Positions 8,332 through 15,763 of a DNA stretch of 64,000 bases are shown here, one piece after another; the stretch's first letter is position 1; the number at the start of each line of letters is the position of its first letter. The notes under the pieces were generated by a model. That model made no database searches. It was not told the origin of the DNA and worked only from the letters and a program-made list of their open reading frames with translations. This stretch comes from JAUMWX01 sp023394215 (GTDB taxonomy: Bacteria > Bacillota > Clostridia > Tissierellales > Peptoniphilaceae): NCBI GenBank assembly GCA_050313995.1, contig JBNPMM010000001.1; one strand, given 5' to 3'. Made by a program: the position numbers and the translations under genes.

Positions 8332-8347
8332 TCTGTTATTCCCACTC
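8332..8347. other. attachment core, left (remnant of a guaA 3' end)
   Basis: TCTGTTATTCCCACTC; on the minus strand it reads GAGTGGGAATAACAGA. In frame it codes IIEWE-stop, the usual C-terminus of GMP synthetase, although no guaA precedes it. It matches the true guaA end at 15748-15763 except for one base, and homology to that site stops immediately on the right. Confidence 0.8.
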
Positions 8348-8452
8348 AATAATTACCATAACATATTTATTTCTTATTTTTATAAAACAGTATCTATTTA
8401 ATTTCTATTTTTAAGTGTTTTATACCTATTTTTTATAGTTTTTAAGTTTTTT

Positions 8453-8481
8453 AGTATCAAAACAGTATCAAGAGTGATACT
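8453..8481. repeat. AGTATCA arm-type repeats, left end of element
   Basis: AGTATCA at 8453 and 8464 (eleven-base phase) and an inverted TGATACT at 8475. Probable integrase arm sites inside the left end. The rest of 8348-8531 is AT-rich and holds no gene that I can see. Confidence 0.55.
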
Positions 8482-8531
8482 ACAGTAAAAGTGCTTTTCT
8501 ATTGGCACACATTATTCATATTTTTCTAATC

Positions 8532-10103
8532 TTACCTATTATCTATCTCTTTATAATATTCTTCTATTACAATATCCTCTACTTTTCTTTTAATAATACG
8601 TAAATTATTATATTTGATTAGCAAATTCAACTTGCAACTAATATTATCGATTTTTACCTTTATTGATGTATTTTCATATATCCTTGTACTCAGTGCCTTT
8701 GCACTTTCATTGATAAATCTTATTTTCTCTCCGCTCGATAATTCTACAAAACGATACACCATATCAAACCTTGATTTAAGTGGGTCTGGAAGTAATTTTA
8801 AATATCTCTCCTTAGAAATATTTGATGTAAATACAATTATATATCCATTCAAATTATGTTCTGTGCCATGTCGATCAGTAAATTTTCCATCTTCAAGCAA
8901 TTCATAAAAAAAATGAAATACACTTGGTGTGGCTTTTTCAAATTCATCAATCAAAATTACTTTTGACTTTGACAGCTTCATTTTATTAATAAGTTCTCCA
9001 CCTTCCTCACTTCCAATATAACCGAGCGGTGAACCAATCAAACTGTTTAAAACACCTTCATTAGAATAGTTTCCAAAATTTATTTTTATAAGTGCTTGAT
9101 TTGGATACATAATATCTGACAAGATTTTTGCAAATTCTGTTTTTCCAATGCCTGATTCTCCAGTTAAAAAAATAGAAAAAATCTTACGTTGCTTCATTTT
9201 ATTTAATAATGCAAATTTTTTAAGATTAAAGCTAAAATCTTTTTTAAAATCCTCATGTCCCTTTAATTGGAATGTAAGATTTTTGATTATTTTTGATACT
9301 ATACTGTCCAAAGATAGCTCTGTTTCACAACCATAAGTTTCTTCTTCACCATTTAAATTGAAAACCTCATTATTTTTCTTGAATGTAAATGGTAAATATT
9401 TTTTTAGTTCTCCCTCCATATCCTCGCTAATCAAAAATTGGATGTCCTGTTTTTTGTTTTGGATTTGTCTCAAAATAATTTCAAATGCTAAAACTAAGTC
9501 TTTCCTCAATGCAAATGTATGCACCATTTGAGTGATATCTATATAATGAACATCTTTCTCCGAAAGAATGTCCTCAATTACTTCACCATTAAACTTATAA
9601 TTGATACTATCCGTATACGCAAAAAAGCTTCCGATAGACACAATTTGATACTTTTCAAAAAGTTCATCTATCAAAGATTGTCTATATAGTAATATAGAAA
9701 TAGGTGCAATATTTATTTTATCTATAGGGATAATATCTTCTTTGCCTTTATTATCCTCATCTATTAGTAAATATTCTTCATTTGTTCCATCAAACATATA
9801 AGGAAATTTTTCCCAAAATGCATCTCTTGTTTTATTATTGATTGAAAACTCAACACTTTCAAACGTTTTAATTAAAGTATACAAATACCGCTCAATAAAC
9901 AATTTATAATATCCATTTTCAAAACCCAGTGCCGTAATATCAATTATACAATTATTAATAAAATTATCATCTAAATCATTTATATCATCTATGTTCGGAG
10001 CTAAGTTAAATATTAACGCAATGCTAACAAAATTCCGAGAAGTAAATTGAAATTTAAAATCATCCAATTTTTTAAAGTCAAATACATATAAAACTTTATT
10101 CAT
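8532..10103 (-). CDS. Clp-like single-domain AAA+ ATPase
   Basis: About 523 residues. The N-terminal ~290 residues match nothing I recognise and carry no membrane segment. A ClpA/ClpB D2-type AAA+ domain follows: Walker A LTGESGIGKTEF (about residues 311-320), pore-loop-like LGYIGSEEGGEL (about 355), Walker B VILIDEFEKA (about 386), sensor TSNIS (about 428) and arginine finger LKSRFDMV. All catalytic motifs are intact, so it should be an active hexameric remodelling ATPase. ATG at 10103 follows GGAG at seven bases. An in-frame TTG at 10106 is a less likely start. The gene lies immediately after the membrane-protein gene, whose TGA overlaps its ribosome site region, so the two are probably translated together. 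A defence role is inferred only from context. Confidence 0.85.
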   Translation of the reverse strand: MNKVLYVFDFKKLDDFKFQFTSRNFVSIALIFNLAPNIDDINDLDDNFINNCIIDITALGFENGYYKLFIERYLYTLIKTFESVEFSINNKTRDAFWEKFPYMFDGTNEEYLLIDEDNKGKEDIIPIDKINIAPISILLYRQSLIDELFEKYQIVSIGSFFAYTDSINYKFNGEVIEDILSEKDVHYIDITQMVHTFALRKDLVLAFEIILRQIQNKKQDIQFLISEDMEGELKKYLPFTFKKNNEVFNLNGEEETYGCETELSLDSIVSKIIKNLTFQLKGHEDFKKDFSFNLKKFALLNKMKQRKIFSIFLTGESGIGKTEFAKILSDIMYPNQALIKINFGNYSNEGVLNSLIGSPLGYIGSEEGGELINKMKLSKSKVILIDEFEKATPSVFHFFYELLEDGKFTDRHGTEHNLNGYIIVFTSNISKERYLKLLPDPLKSRFDMVYRFVELSSGEKIRFINESAKALSTRIYENTSIKVKIDNISCKLNLLIKYNNLRIIKRKVEDIVIEEYYKEIDNR

Positions 10104-10107
10104 CAAC

Positions 10108-11361
10108 TCACTCCTTATTAATATTTAATTCTTGAATAATTGCAATAACATCAATCAAATACATTTCTTCACTTAGTTTATTAGGTCTGAAATCCAATGG
10201 GAATTCTTTCTGTTCTTTTGTAACAGAACTTTCTTTCATTATGTCATCATCATTTTGATCTGTTTCACTTTTATAAGACTCAAATATCAAATCTAAAAAT
10301 CTCGACGAAACACTTTCTCGTTTTGAAAAATCTATTTTCCCCCTATATATTCCAACTATACTTAGTTTTCCCAGTTGCAAATCATTGTGTTGGTACCCAT
10401 TCTCAAAATTTTCATTTGATTTATATGGCAGTTGAATAAGACATTTAATCTTGCCACAATTATCCAAAATACTTTGTTCAAATTGATAGTCAATAGTAAA
10501 GTCATCCAACATCTTCTCCATCATTTTATTCATGTTTATTTCTATGCTATCATTCTCTTGATTTTTCAATTTACTATCCCGTAGCACATTTAAAATCATA
10601 ACCGTATCATCAATATTTCTTCTTGTTAATTCAACATCTTTAAAAAGAATTAATTGCCCTGGTAATATATTTTGAGTGGTTTTGTTATTATTTTTTGCGA
10701 CTTCATACAATTTTCTTAACATTATTGATTTTGTTGTTTTAACATCAAAATTTTCATAAACACGCTTTTTGTAATTATCTTCTTTTTCCGCAGAAGTCTC
10801 TCCTGATAAAGTACTTGTTTTAGCAGAAAAAGTAGAGGTTATTCTTAATAATTCCTCCGAAATCTGTTCTCTCTCAACTGTTTTCATTATTTTATTATCA
10901 ATAAGCATCGCAATTTCGTGCACTTTAGATGTATTTATATAAAAAAGATTAAATAGATCTTCATGGGTGGAATTCTTTGAAGATACTGAATTTTCTTTTA
11001 TATGAGCATCATTTTTCAATATCAACACACTTATAAAGAAAATACCTGTGAGTATAGTTAGTATTGTAAAACGATTTTTCGCATAAACTTGATTTACAAT
11101 ATTCAAATTTTCAACTATACACAAAACAAAAAATGTAATTATTGTAGCAGTAATATTCCACTGTTCCGATATATTATATCTGAATATTTTATTCCCCAAC
11201 GTAACCAATATCCATAGTAAAATAGGAATAAAGAAAAAGAAATTGCTCTTGCCATAAAAAACGGATATTTCATAAATACATAAATCTATAAATAAATATA
11301 TGCTTGATAAACATATAATACGTATTATTTTCATATAAGATAAATTCTTCACTCTTGTCAT
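10108..11361 (-). CDS. membrane protein paired with the AAA+ ATPase
   Basis: A 417-residue protein of no family I recognise. Residues about 8-120 contain four closely spaced membrane helices (IIRIICLSSIYLFIDLCIY, FFFFIPILLWILVTL, ITFFVLCIVEN, FTILTILTGIFFISVLIL). The remaining ~295 residues are charged and soluble, presumably cytoplasmic, with no catalytic motif visible. It ends two bases before the ATPase start, and the close coupling suggests a complex in which the membrane protein anchors or is remodelled by the ATPase. The start could be ATG 11361 or an in-frame ATG at 11334; neither has a strong ribosome site. Confidence 0.75.
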   Translation of the reverse strand: MTRVKNLSYMKIIRIICLSSIYLFIDLCIYEISVFYGKSNFFFFIPILLWILVTLGNKIFRYNISEQWNITATIITFFVLCIVENLNIVNQVYAKNRFTILTILTGIFFISVLILKNDAHIKENSVSSKNSTHEDLFNLFYINTSKVHEIAMLIDNKIMKTVEREQISEELLRITSTFSAKTSTLSGETSAEKEDNYKKRVYENFDVKTTKSIMLRKLYEVAKNNNKTTQNILPGQLILFKDVELTRRNIDDTVMILNVLRDSKLKNQENDSIEINMNKMMEKMLDDFTIDYQFEQSILDNCGKIKCLIQLPYKSNENFENGYQHNDLQLGKLSIVGIYRGKIDFSKRESVSSRFLDLIFESYKSETDQNDDDIMKESSVTKEQKEFPLDFRPNKLSEEMYLIDVIAIIQELNINKE

Positions 11362-11382
11362 TTCTAACTACACCAATCCACT

Positions 11383-12129
11383 CTAAAATCCTTTATAACT
11401 GCCAAATCCAAGCATATATGCTGCCATTGCAATTGCCATATCTTCGGACTCAATATCCTGTTTAGCTGCCATTTCTCTTAATTCATCAATAACTGTGTCA
11501 TGAGGAACAATTGTTCCTTCAAAATCTTTTACCGCTTTTTCTATTACTGTTGGAAGAGCCATACACATTTGATAAAAAGCATCTTCCTGCCCCGTTACAA
11601 GTGCATAAAATTGATCAAGACTTACTCTACGAATCAATTTATGCCCAACTTTTTTCTTATCTACAGTAGTTTCCCACTTGATATTTTGAGAACGCTGTGC
11701 AATCGCTTCAACCAAAAAACAAGCACAATCATCATCATTCAAAAGCTGATTTTGCATTTTAATAAACGTCTTACCGGCTGAAGCTGAATTCATTGTATTA
11801 TGTTTGTTCTTCATCTCAACATACACAGTATGAACACTACCAGCATCAGGGATTTCAATTCCATTAGCATCTTCATATATGACATCCCAACCGCCCTCTT
11901 CTCCATTGGGCGGAACATGACACTTTGTTATATACTGAAAAATTCTTTGATGGAAATACCCTATATCGTTATTATTTGATTTATCTCTTTGACGAAATAT
12001 TTCATTACTTACAATTTCTTCCCATGATGATTGATACACCGTCTTATCAAAAATAAGTTTTATCGGATCGATAATATTTTTGTTGAAACGTTTTAAATCG
12101 AAAGATTCCAGCTTTAGATTGTCTTGACT
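11383..12129 (-). pseudogene. Eco47II/Sau96I-like type II restriction endonuclease, 5' end lost
   Basis: The reading frame matches the Eco47II-type restriction enzymes that cut GGNCC-like sites: RFNKNIIDPIKLIFDK, EIFRQRDKSNNNDIGYFHQ, and the PD-(D/E)XK core IPDAGSVHTVYVEMKNKHN. The frame is open from 12129, directly after a TAA, but the first possible start is a GTG at 12039 that has no ribosome site and would drop the conserved first 30 residues. No cytosine methyltransferase gene is nearby, although these enzymes normally have one next door. An active orphan nuclease would harm the cell, so this is probably a decayed remnant, although the catalytic residues remain. Confidence 0.75.
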
Positions 12130-12135
12130 TTACTT

Positions 12136-12558
12136 TCATAACACTTGAACATAACTTGCTTCATTACAATTAAGTGCTTTCTTCAAATCTTTAAAATACA
12201 GTTTCTGTTGTTTTTTTAAATATGACCCTACAAAAGGTTTAAATATGAATTTTTTAGACACAATATTTTCGGTAAAATCTAACGTTGTTTTATCTCCGTG
12301 TGAATAGAAATTACCTATCCAAGTCCCTTTTATATTTTCATTTTCAATTTCAAAAGACCAACATTGATATTTAATACATTCTGTAACTTTAAAATGCGTT
12401 TCTACTCCATCTTTTGTAATCTCTACAAAATTTTTTTCATCAATGATTTTTATATCTTTTATATCGCTTCGCCAAACAAAATCAGTTAAATCAGTTACTT
12501 TATTCCATACAACTTCTATTGGGCATAATAATGTAACCTTAGTATTAGCAATAGCCAT
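12136..12558 (-). CDS. SRPBCC-family protein
   Basis: A 140-residue protein with the SRPBCC (START/polyketide cyclase-like) pattern: N-terminal TKVTLLCPIEVVWNKVTDL, central FKVTECIKYQCWSFEIEN, then WIGNFYSHGDKTTLDFTE, and a C-terminal helix ending FKDLKKAL. Such small proteins form a helix-grip pocket for hydrophobic ligands, but the ligand is unknown. The start has a GAGGAG site. It lies between the AraC-type regulator and the restriction remnant and is read in the same direction. Length is normal, so it appears intact. Confidence 0.7.
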   Translation of the reverse strand: MAIANTKVTLLCPIEVVWNKVTDLTDFVWRSDIKDIKIIDEKNFVEITKDGVETHFKVTECIKYQCWSFEIENENIKGTWIGNFYSHGDKTTLDFTENIVSKKFIFKPFVGSYLKKQQKLYFKDLKKALNCNEASYVQVL

Positions 12559-12619
12559 GGTAAACTCCTCTCAAAAAATTGAAGATCTATTCTTTTCTTG
12601 TATAATGTTATACCATTTT

Positions 12620-13159
12620 TCAATCAAAAGTTATAGGTCTAACCTCATTCTTTTTAATAAAATCAATAACTTCTTTATCTGTATCAAATACTCTTGCTAT
12701 TTTAACAATTTTTGTAGTCGCCTTACCATTGTTTCGTCCTTTATAAATTTCTGTATACTTAAAATTTCCATATAGAATTATCCACCTAGATGTAATTTTG
12801 TAATCATTGAATTCAGAAATTTCATATATATTTTTTGTATTTAAGTGCCCTGCAGCAGTCCACTCATATTCAACTTGTCTGTCATAAACAATTTTATCAT
12901 TATCCATTTTTAATTCGCTTTTTACATATAAGTTCTTCATTCCTTTATTTAATGCTAAAACTAGTGGAAAACCTATAATACCAATTATACAAACGAATCC
13001 TATGACAATAGCAAAATCTCCCAATTCAAATAACAATGGGACGTTAAATACACTTCTTAATATTACAGAAATACCATATATGAAACATACCAATGTTACT
13101 ACCGATAAAATATAATATACCTTTCCATTTTGGTTTTTGTATACTTCTTTTGAAAACAT
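12620..13159 (-). CDS. small membrane protein, possible PH-like domain
   Basis: A 179-residue protein. Two membrane helices lie at residues about 15-38 (YYILSVVTLVCFIYGISVIL) and 45-70 (FAIVIGFVCIIGIIGFPLVL). The rest is a soluble beta-rich region (KMDNDKIVYDRQVEYEW, RWIILYGNFKYTEIYKGR) recalling bacterial PH-like domains. I do not recognise a named family. It is followed by the SRPBCC gene on the same strand. Start ATG 13159 follows AAAAGGTGGTG. Island cargo of unknown role. Confidence 0.6.
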   Translation of the reverse strand: MFSKEVYKNQNGKVYYILSVVTLVCFIYGISVILRSVFNVPLLFELGDFAIVIGFVCIIGIIGFPLVLALNKGMKNLYVKSELKMDNDKIVYDRQVEYEWTAAGHLNTKNIYEISEFNDYKITSRWIILYGNFKYTEIYKGRNNGKATTKIVKIARVFDTDKEVIDFIKKNEVRPITFD

Positions 13160-13277
13160 AAAACTTCACCACCTTTTTATATCTATTTTACCATATAAAA
13201 GCATAATTTTAACAAAATTATTACAATTTAGACAATTTTTATTCTAAAATGACAATATTGTGATATACTTATATTAG

Positions 13278-13709
13278 TTAGTAGTTATTACTACCTATTA
13301 TTAAAGAGAAGAAAGGTTGTCCGACTTCAACCTTTATCGCTCCTCTTACACTTAGTGCTAATTGCACCCGTGAAACTAATTTAAATGGTTTCCCGTTTCT
13401 CACCTCTGAAGGAGTAAATCCATGAAAATTCTTAAAAGCAGTTCCAAATGAATCCGATGACTCGTATCCGAATTTGAAAGCAACATCAATAATCTTTTCA
13501 TCCGTATTTCTTAATATAACGGCTGCTTCCGTTAATCTTCTACTTCTTAAATATTCTGAGAGCGTTGTTTCAGTCAAAATAGAAAACAAGCGACTGAACA
13601 TTGAATACGAATATCCTGATAACTGAGTTACTTTCTTTTCATCAATCTCATCAACAAGAACTGTTTCAAGGTAATCAATCGTATTGTTAAACGACTTGAT
13701 AATATTCAT
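13278..13709 (-). CDS. AraC-type DNA-binding protein, effector domain missing
   Basis: A 143-residue AraC/XylS regulator. It starts like the two-domain AraC-GyrI regulators (FNNTIDYLETVLVDEIDEKK), then carries both helix-turn-helix motifs (LSGYSYSMFSRLFSIL and IIDVAFKFGYESSDSFGTAFK, then FHGFTPSEVR). The C-terminal GyrI-like ligand domain expected after about residue 115 is absent; the text ends in an unrelated tail. It may bind DNA constitutively. Its ATG overlaps the TGA of the integrase stub (ATGA), so it is read from the element's integrase promoter region. It probably moved in and displaced the rest of the integrase. Confidence 0.72.
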   Translation of the reverse strand: MNIIKSFNNTIDYLETVLVDEIDEKKVTQLSGYSYSMFSRLFSILTETTLSEYLRSRRLTEAAVILRNTDEKIIDVAFKFGYESSDSFGTAFKNFHGFTPSEVRNGKPFKLVSRVQLALSVRGAIKVEVGQPFFSLIIGSNNY

Positions 13710-13870
13710 TTCGAACCTGACATCTTTACTGTGAAATTTCTCTCGTAAGTAATTGCCTCTTTCTTCGTTTCAAAACCCCTTTTCAGCTTTTTTCTGCTCT
13801 GTCCTTCCCAATCCTTATAATAGAATGAAGTGAACCATTTTCCGCTTTTTTCGTCCTTATATGCAGGCAT
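13706..13870 (-). pseudogene. tyrosine integrase, N-terminal stub only
   Basis: 54 codons from ATG 13870 read MPAYKDEKSGKWFTSFYYKD and KLKRGFETKKEAITYERNF, the arm-DNA-binding (AP2-like) N-terminus of phage and ICE integrases of Firmicutes. The core-binding and catalytic domains are missing: the frame stops at 13706, inside the start codon of the AraC gene. The start overlaps the stop of the excisionase-like gene (TAATG). Without the catalytic part the element cannot recombine unless an integrase acts in trans. Confidence 0.85.
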
Positions 13871-14055
13871 TATTCTCCCTCCTTTGCTTTGTAGATTTGT
13901 TCCATAAAATATTTCTTATTGATTCTTCCCCTAAGGACAAGAAAGCCGTGTTCAGCAAGCTGCTTATTCATGTCTCGGATGATTTTATAAGCTTGTTGAT
14001 GCGATATATTTAATAAATCGGCAACTTCATTAGAAGTAAGAAATAATTTCTCCAT
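13870..14055 (-). CDS. excisionase-like small DNA-binding protein
   Basis: A 61-residue protein with a winged or MerR-type helix-turn-helix (TSNEVADLLNISHQQAYKII) and a basic tail (RGRINKKYF). It has an AGGAGG ribosome site and is directly followed, with TAATG overlap, by the integrase stub. That position and size are typical of excisionases (directionality factors) in Firmicute integrative elements. It is transcribed divergently from the repressor, whose operator-like repeats lie between the two. Confidence 0.7.
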   Translation of the reverse strand: MEKLFLTSNEVADLLNISHQQAYKIIRDMNKQLAEHGFLVLRGRINKKYFMEQIYKAKEGE

Positions 14056-14078
14056 CGTACTTTCCTCCTTTCTTTTTC

Positions 14079-14213
14079 AGAAACTTATTTGTTTCTGTCT
14101 CTATTTTAGATTATAAGTAGCTTTTTTGTTTCTGTCAATACTTTTTTCTAAATTTTATTTTTCTATTGTATTTTTGCCTATTTTCGATTATATTATTAAA
14201 GAGAAACAAATTT
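14079..14213. promoter_or_regulatory. operator-like repeats between repressor and excisionase genes
   Basis: Three related sites: the palindrome AGAAAC-TTATTT-GTTTCT (14079-14096), a half site TTTGTTTCTGTC (14126-14137) and AGAAACAAATTT (14202-14213). A TATATT-like -10 box for the repressor is at about 14189. The set resembles the operator array of a phage-type lysogeny switch. Confidence 0.5.
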
Positions 14214-14234
14214 GCTCCTAAGGAGGTGTTTAAA

Positions 14235-14771
14235 TTGAGTTTGGGTAAATTGATAAAGAAATTCCGTGAATTAAGAAGAATTACTCAAAAGGCATTAGGA
14301 GACAGAATCCATTTAGATGATGTAAGAATAAGACAATACGAACTTGATATTCGTACTCCTAAAGACGATGTCTTGGAAAATATTTCCGCTGCACTGCATG
14401 TAAATAAGGATTATTTGAAAGAACCTGATTATCCATATACGGAACATGATTTAATGCGATTTTTATTTAAGCTGGATGACAGTATTGAAGTAAATATACG
14501 ACCTGTTATCCTAAATGATGAAGATCCTGAATACACCACCACAGGTATATATTTTGGCAGTGAAGCTATATTAAGAATTCGCAATATGCTTGAACAGTGG
14601 CAGGAAATGAAAGAAAAATATGAGAATAACGAAATTACAAAAGAAGCCTTACAGGATTGGAAGGCGAACTATCCTGACAGCCTGAAAAAAGATTATACTC
14701 CTTTTGAAGAAAGCAATGTAAAATTCTATAAAAAAGGTATATCCGCTAAGATTCCGCCAGATATAAAATAA
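14235..14771 (+). CDS. XRE-family repressor of the integrated element
   Basis: A 178-residue protein. The N-terminal helix-turn-helix (LIKKFRELRRITQKALGD, DVRIRQYELDIRTPKDDVL) is of the XRE/Cro-CI type. The C-terminal half is a conserved helical region (TEHDLMRFLFKLDDSIE, LRIRNMLEQWQEMKEKYE). I place the start at TTG 14235, after AAGGAGG with eight bases spacing; longer forms have no ribosome site. It probably represses the divergent excisionase-integrase promoter. A beheaded copy lies at 7122-7526. Confidence 0.85.
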   Translation: MSLGKLIKKFRELRRITQKALGDRIHLDDVRIRQYELDIRTPKDDVLENISAALHVNKDYLKEPDYPYTEHDLMRFLFKLDDSIEVNIRPVILNDEDPEYTTTGIYFGSEAILRIRNMLEQWQEMKEKYENNEITKEALQDWKANYPDSLKKDYTPFEESNVKFYKKGISAKIPPDIK

Positions 14772-14777
14772 GCACAG

Positions 14778-14830
14778 AAAAAGCACATAGCTGAAAGATT
14801 TTAGAATCTTAAAGTTATGTGCTTTGTTTT
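14778..14830. terminator. bidirectional terminator after repressor
   Basis: AAAGCACATAGCT pairs with AGTTATGTGCTTT, followed by GTTTT. It separates the repressor from the convergent flavodoxin-like gene and is duplicated at 7535-7588. Confidence 0.75.
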
Positions 14831-14886
14831 ACACTATTCTATGATTTATACAAACTGATATTTACCTGCCCCCTATGAACTGATAG

Positions 14887-15519
14887 TTACTGACTTATCA
14901 TCTTCCCTATATCATAGGCATTCTTTAAATCCTTGGGGAAGTTCTCTTCCTGTGCTGTTTTCTTCATGCTTTCATCAAAACTTCCCATGTTAAACTTTGA
15001 ATAATCTGCAACCTGTAAGGTATTATAACAAGGATATAAATTTACCTCTCCATTTAACATTTCTAATTCTTTGGCATACTCTTCAAATTTCTCTTTATAT
15101 AATTTATCGTAAAATTCCTTAGTCGCATTCATACTAACAAACATGGCTACTTTTACGCTTCCCTTAAAATAGTTACTATAGTCATCATAAGATAATGCAG
15201 CAAAATGCAATCTTTCCATAAATTCAAAATATCTACTTGTCGGTCTTCCCAAATAAATTGCTGTTCCTATAATTAAAGTATCTGCAGCAAATATTTTATC
15301 AATAATTGGTGATAAATCATCCTTCCAATAGCAATGACATCTTTCTACTCCTTTTCTCTTACAAAGCATACAGCTTCTACATCCGGTAAAATTCAAATCG
15401 TATAAATCTATATACCCCACTTCAGCACCAGCAGATAAGGCACCTTCAGCGGCTGATTTTAATAACTTTGCAGTATTCCAATTTTTTCTTGGACTTGCAT
15501 TTAATACAATCGCTTTCAT
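14887..15519 (-). CDS. flavodoxin-like NAD(P)H-dependent FMN oxidoreductase
   Basis: A 210-residue flavoprotein of the NADPH-dependent FMN reductase/flavodoxin-fold group. It begins with the FMN phosphate loop LNASPRKNWNTAKLL and has a cysteine cluster FTGCRSCMLCKRKGVERCHC that could hold metal or act as a redox centre, then IIGTAIYLGRPTSRYFEF. It likely moves electrons to quinones, nitro compounds or another acceptor. It is element cargo, placed between the repressor and the attachment end where the older element has a nucleotidyltransferase-like gene. Confidence 0.8.
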   Translation of the reverse strand: MKAIVLNASPRKNWNTAKLLKSAAEGALSAGAEVGYIDLYDLNFTGCRSCMLCKRKGVERCHCYWKDDLSPIIDKIFAADTLIIGTAIYLGRPTSRYFEFMERLHFAALSYDDYSNYFKGSVKVAMFVSMNATKEFYDKLYKEKFEEYAKELEMLNGEVNLYPCYNTLQVADYSKFNMGSFDESMKKTAQEENFPKDLKNAYDIGKMISQ

Positions 15520-15654
15520 AAAAATATCTCCTCCCCAAATTCTAATTTGTCACCTACTATTTCCACAAAAGCCTCCCACCAAAACGATGGAAGGCTTTTA
15601 AACAATTCACCTAAATTCAACAACTCCCTTTTGAACCTGCTATTTCAGCTTTTT

Positions 15655-15672
15655 AGTATCAAAACAGTATCA
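15655..15672. repeat. AGTATCA arm-type repeats, right end of element
   Basis: AGTATCA at 15655 and 15666, in eleven-base phase, identical in arrangement to 8239-8256 and 8453-8470. Confidence 0.55.
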
Positions 15673-15747
15673 TTTAGAGAATTTCACTACATCAAAACCG
15701 CTCAACTCCTGTATTTTTAAGCCTTTTATAATAGTAACATATTTGCT

Positions 15748-15763
15748 TCTGTTACTCCCACTC
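15748..15763. other. attachment core, right (within guaA 3' end)
   Basis: TCTGTTACTCCCACTC; on the minus strand GAGTGGGAGTAACAGA, covering the last three guaA codons, the stop codon and four bases beyond it. Insertion here leaves GuaA intact. Confidence 0.8.

Larger units (their letters stand above)
8118..8347. repeat. element-end repeat, copy 1
   Basis: About 230 bp strongly similar, in the same orientation, to 15536-15763. It contains the GCCTCCCACCAAAA/ATGGAAGGC hairpin, CCTAAATTCAACAACTCCC, the AGTATCA arm repeats and the guaA 3'-end core. It marks the right end of the older element, and also the left boundary of the younger one. Confidence 0.85.
8332..15763. mobile_element. 7.4-kb integrated element at the guaA 3' end
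   Basis: The segment is bounded by direct copies of the guaA 3' end (8332-8347 and 15748-15763), with AGTATCA arm-type repeats inside each end. It carries an integrase stub and excisionase-like gene opposite a phage-type repressor, plus cargo: a Clp-like ATPase with membrane partner, a restriction endonuclease remnant, SRPBCC, membrane, AraC and flavodoxin-like genes. The guaA 3' end is a known integration site for genomic islands. No complete integrase, relaxase or replication gene is present, so it probably cannot move by itself. The cargo is more AT-rich than the flanking housekeeping genes. Confidence 0.8.
15536..15763. repeat. element-end repeat, copy 2
   Basis: The counterpart of 8118-8347, ending in guaA. 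It includes a GCCTCCCACCAAAA/GATGGAAGGC hairpin (about 15572-15601), which may also terminate guaA transcripts, and the AGTATCA repeats. Confidence 0.85.

Noticed and set aside
10108..12129. Complete restriction-modification system
   Set aside because: No methyltransferase motif (for example a PC or ENV motif protein) is present in the element; the membrane protein next to the endonuclease is unrelated.
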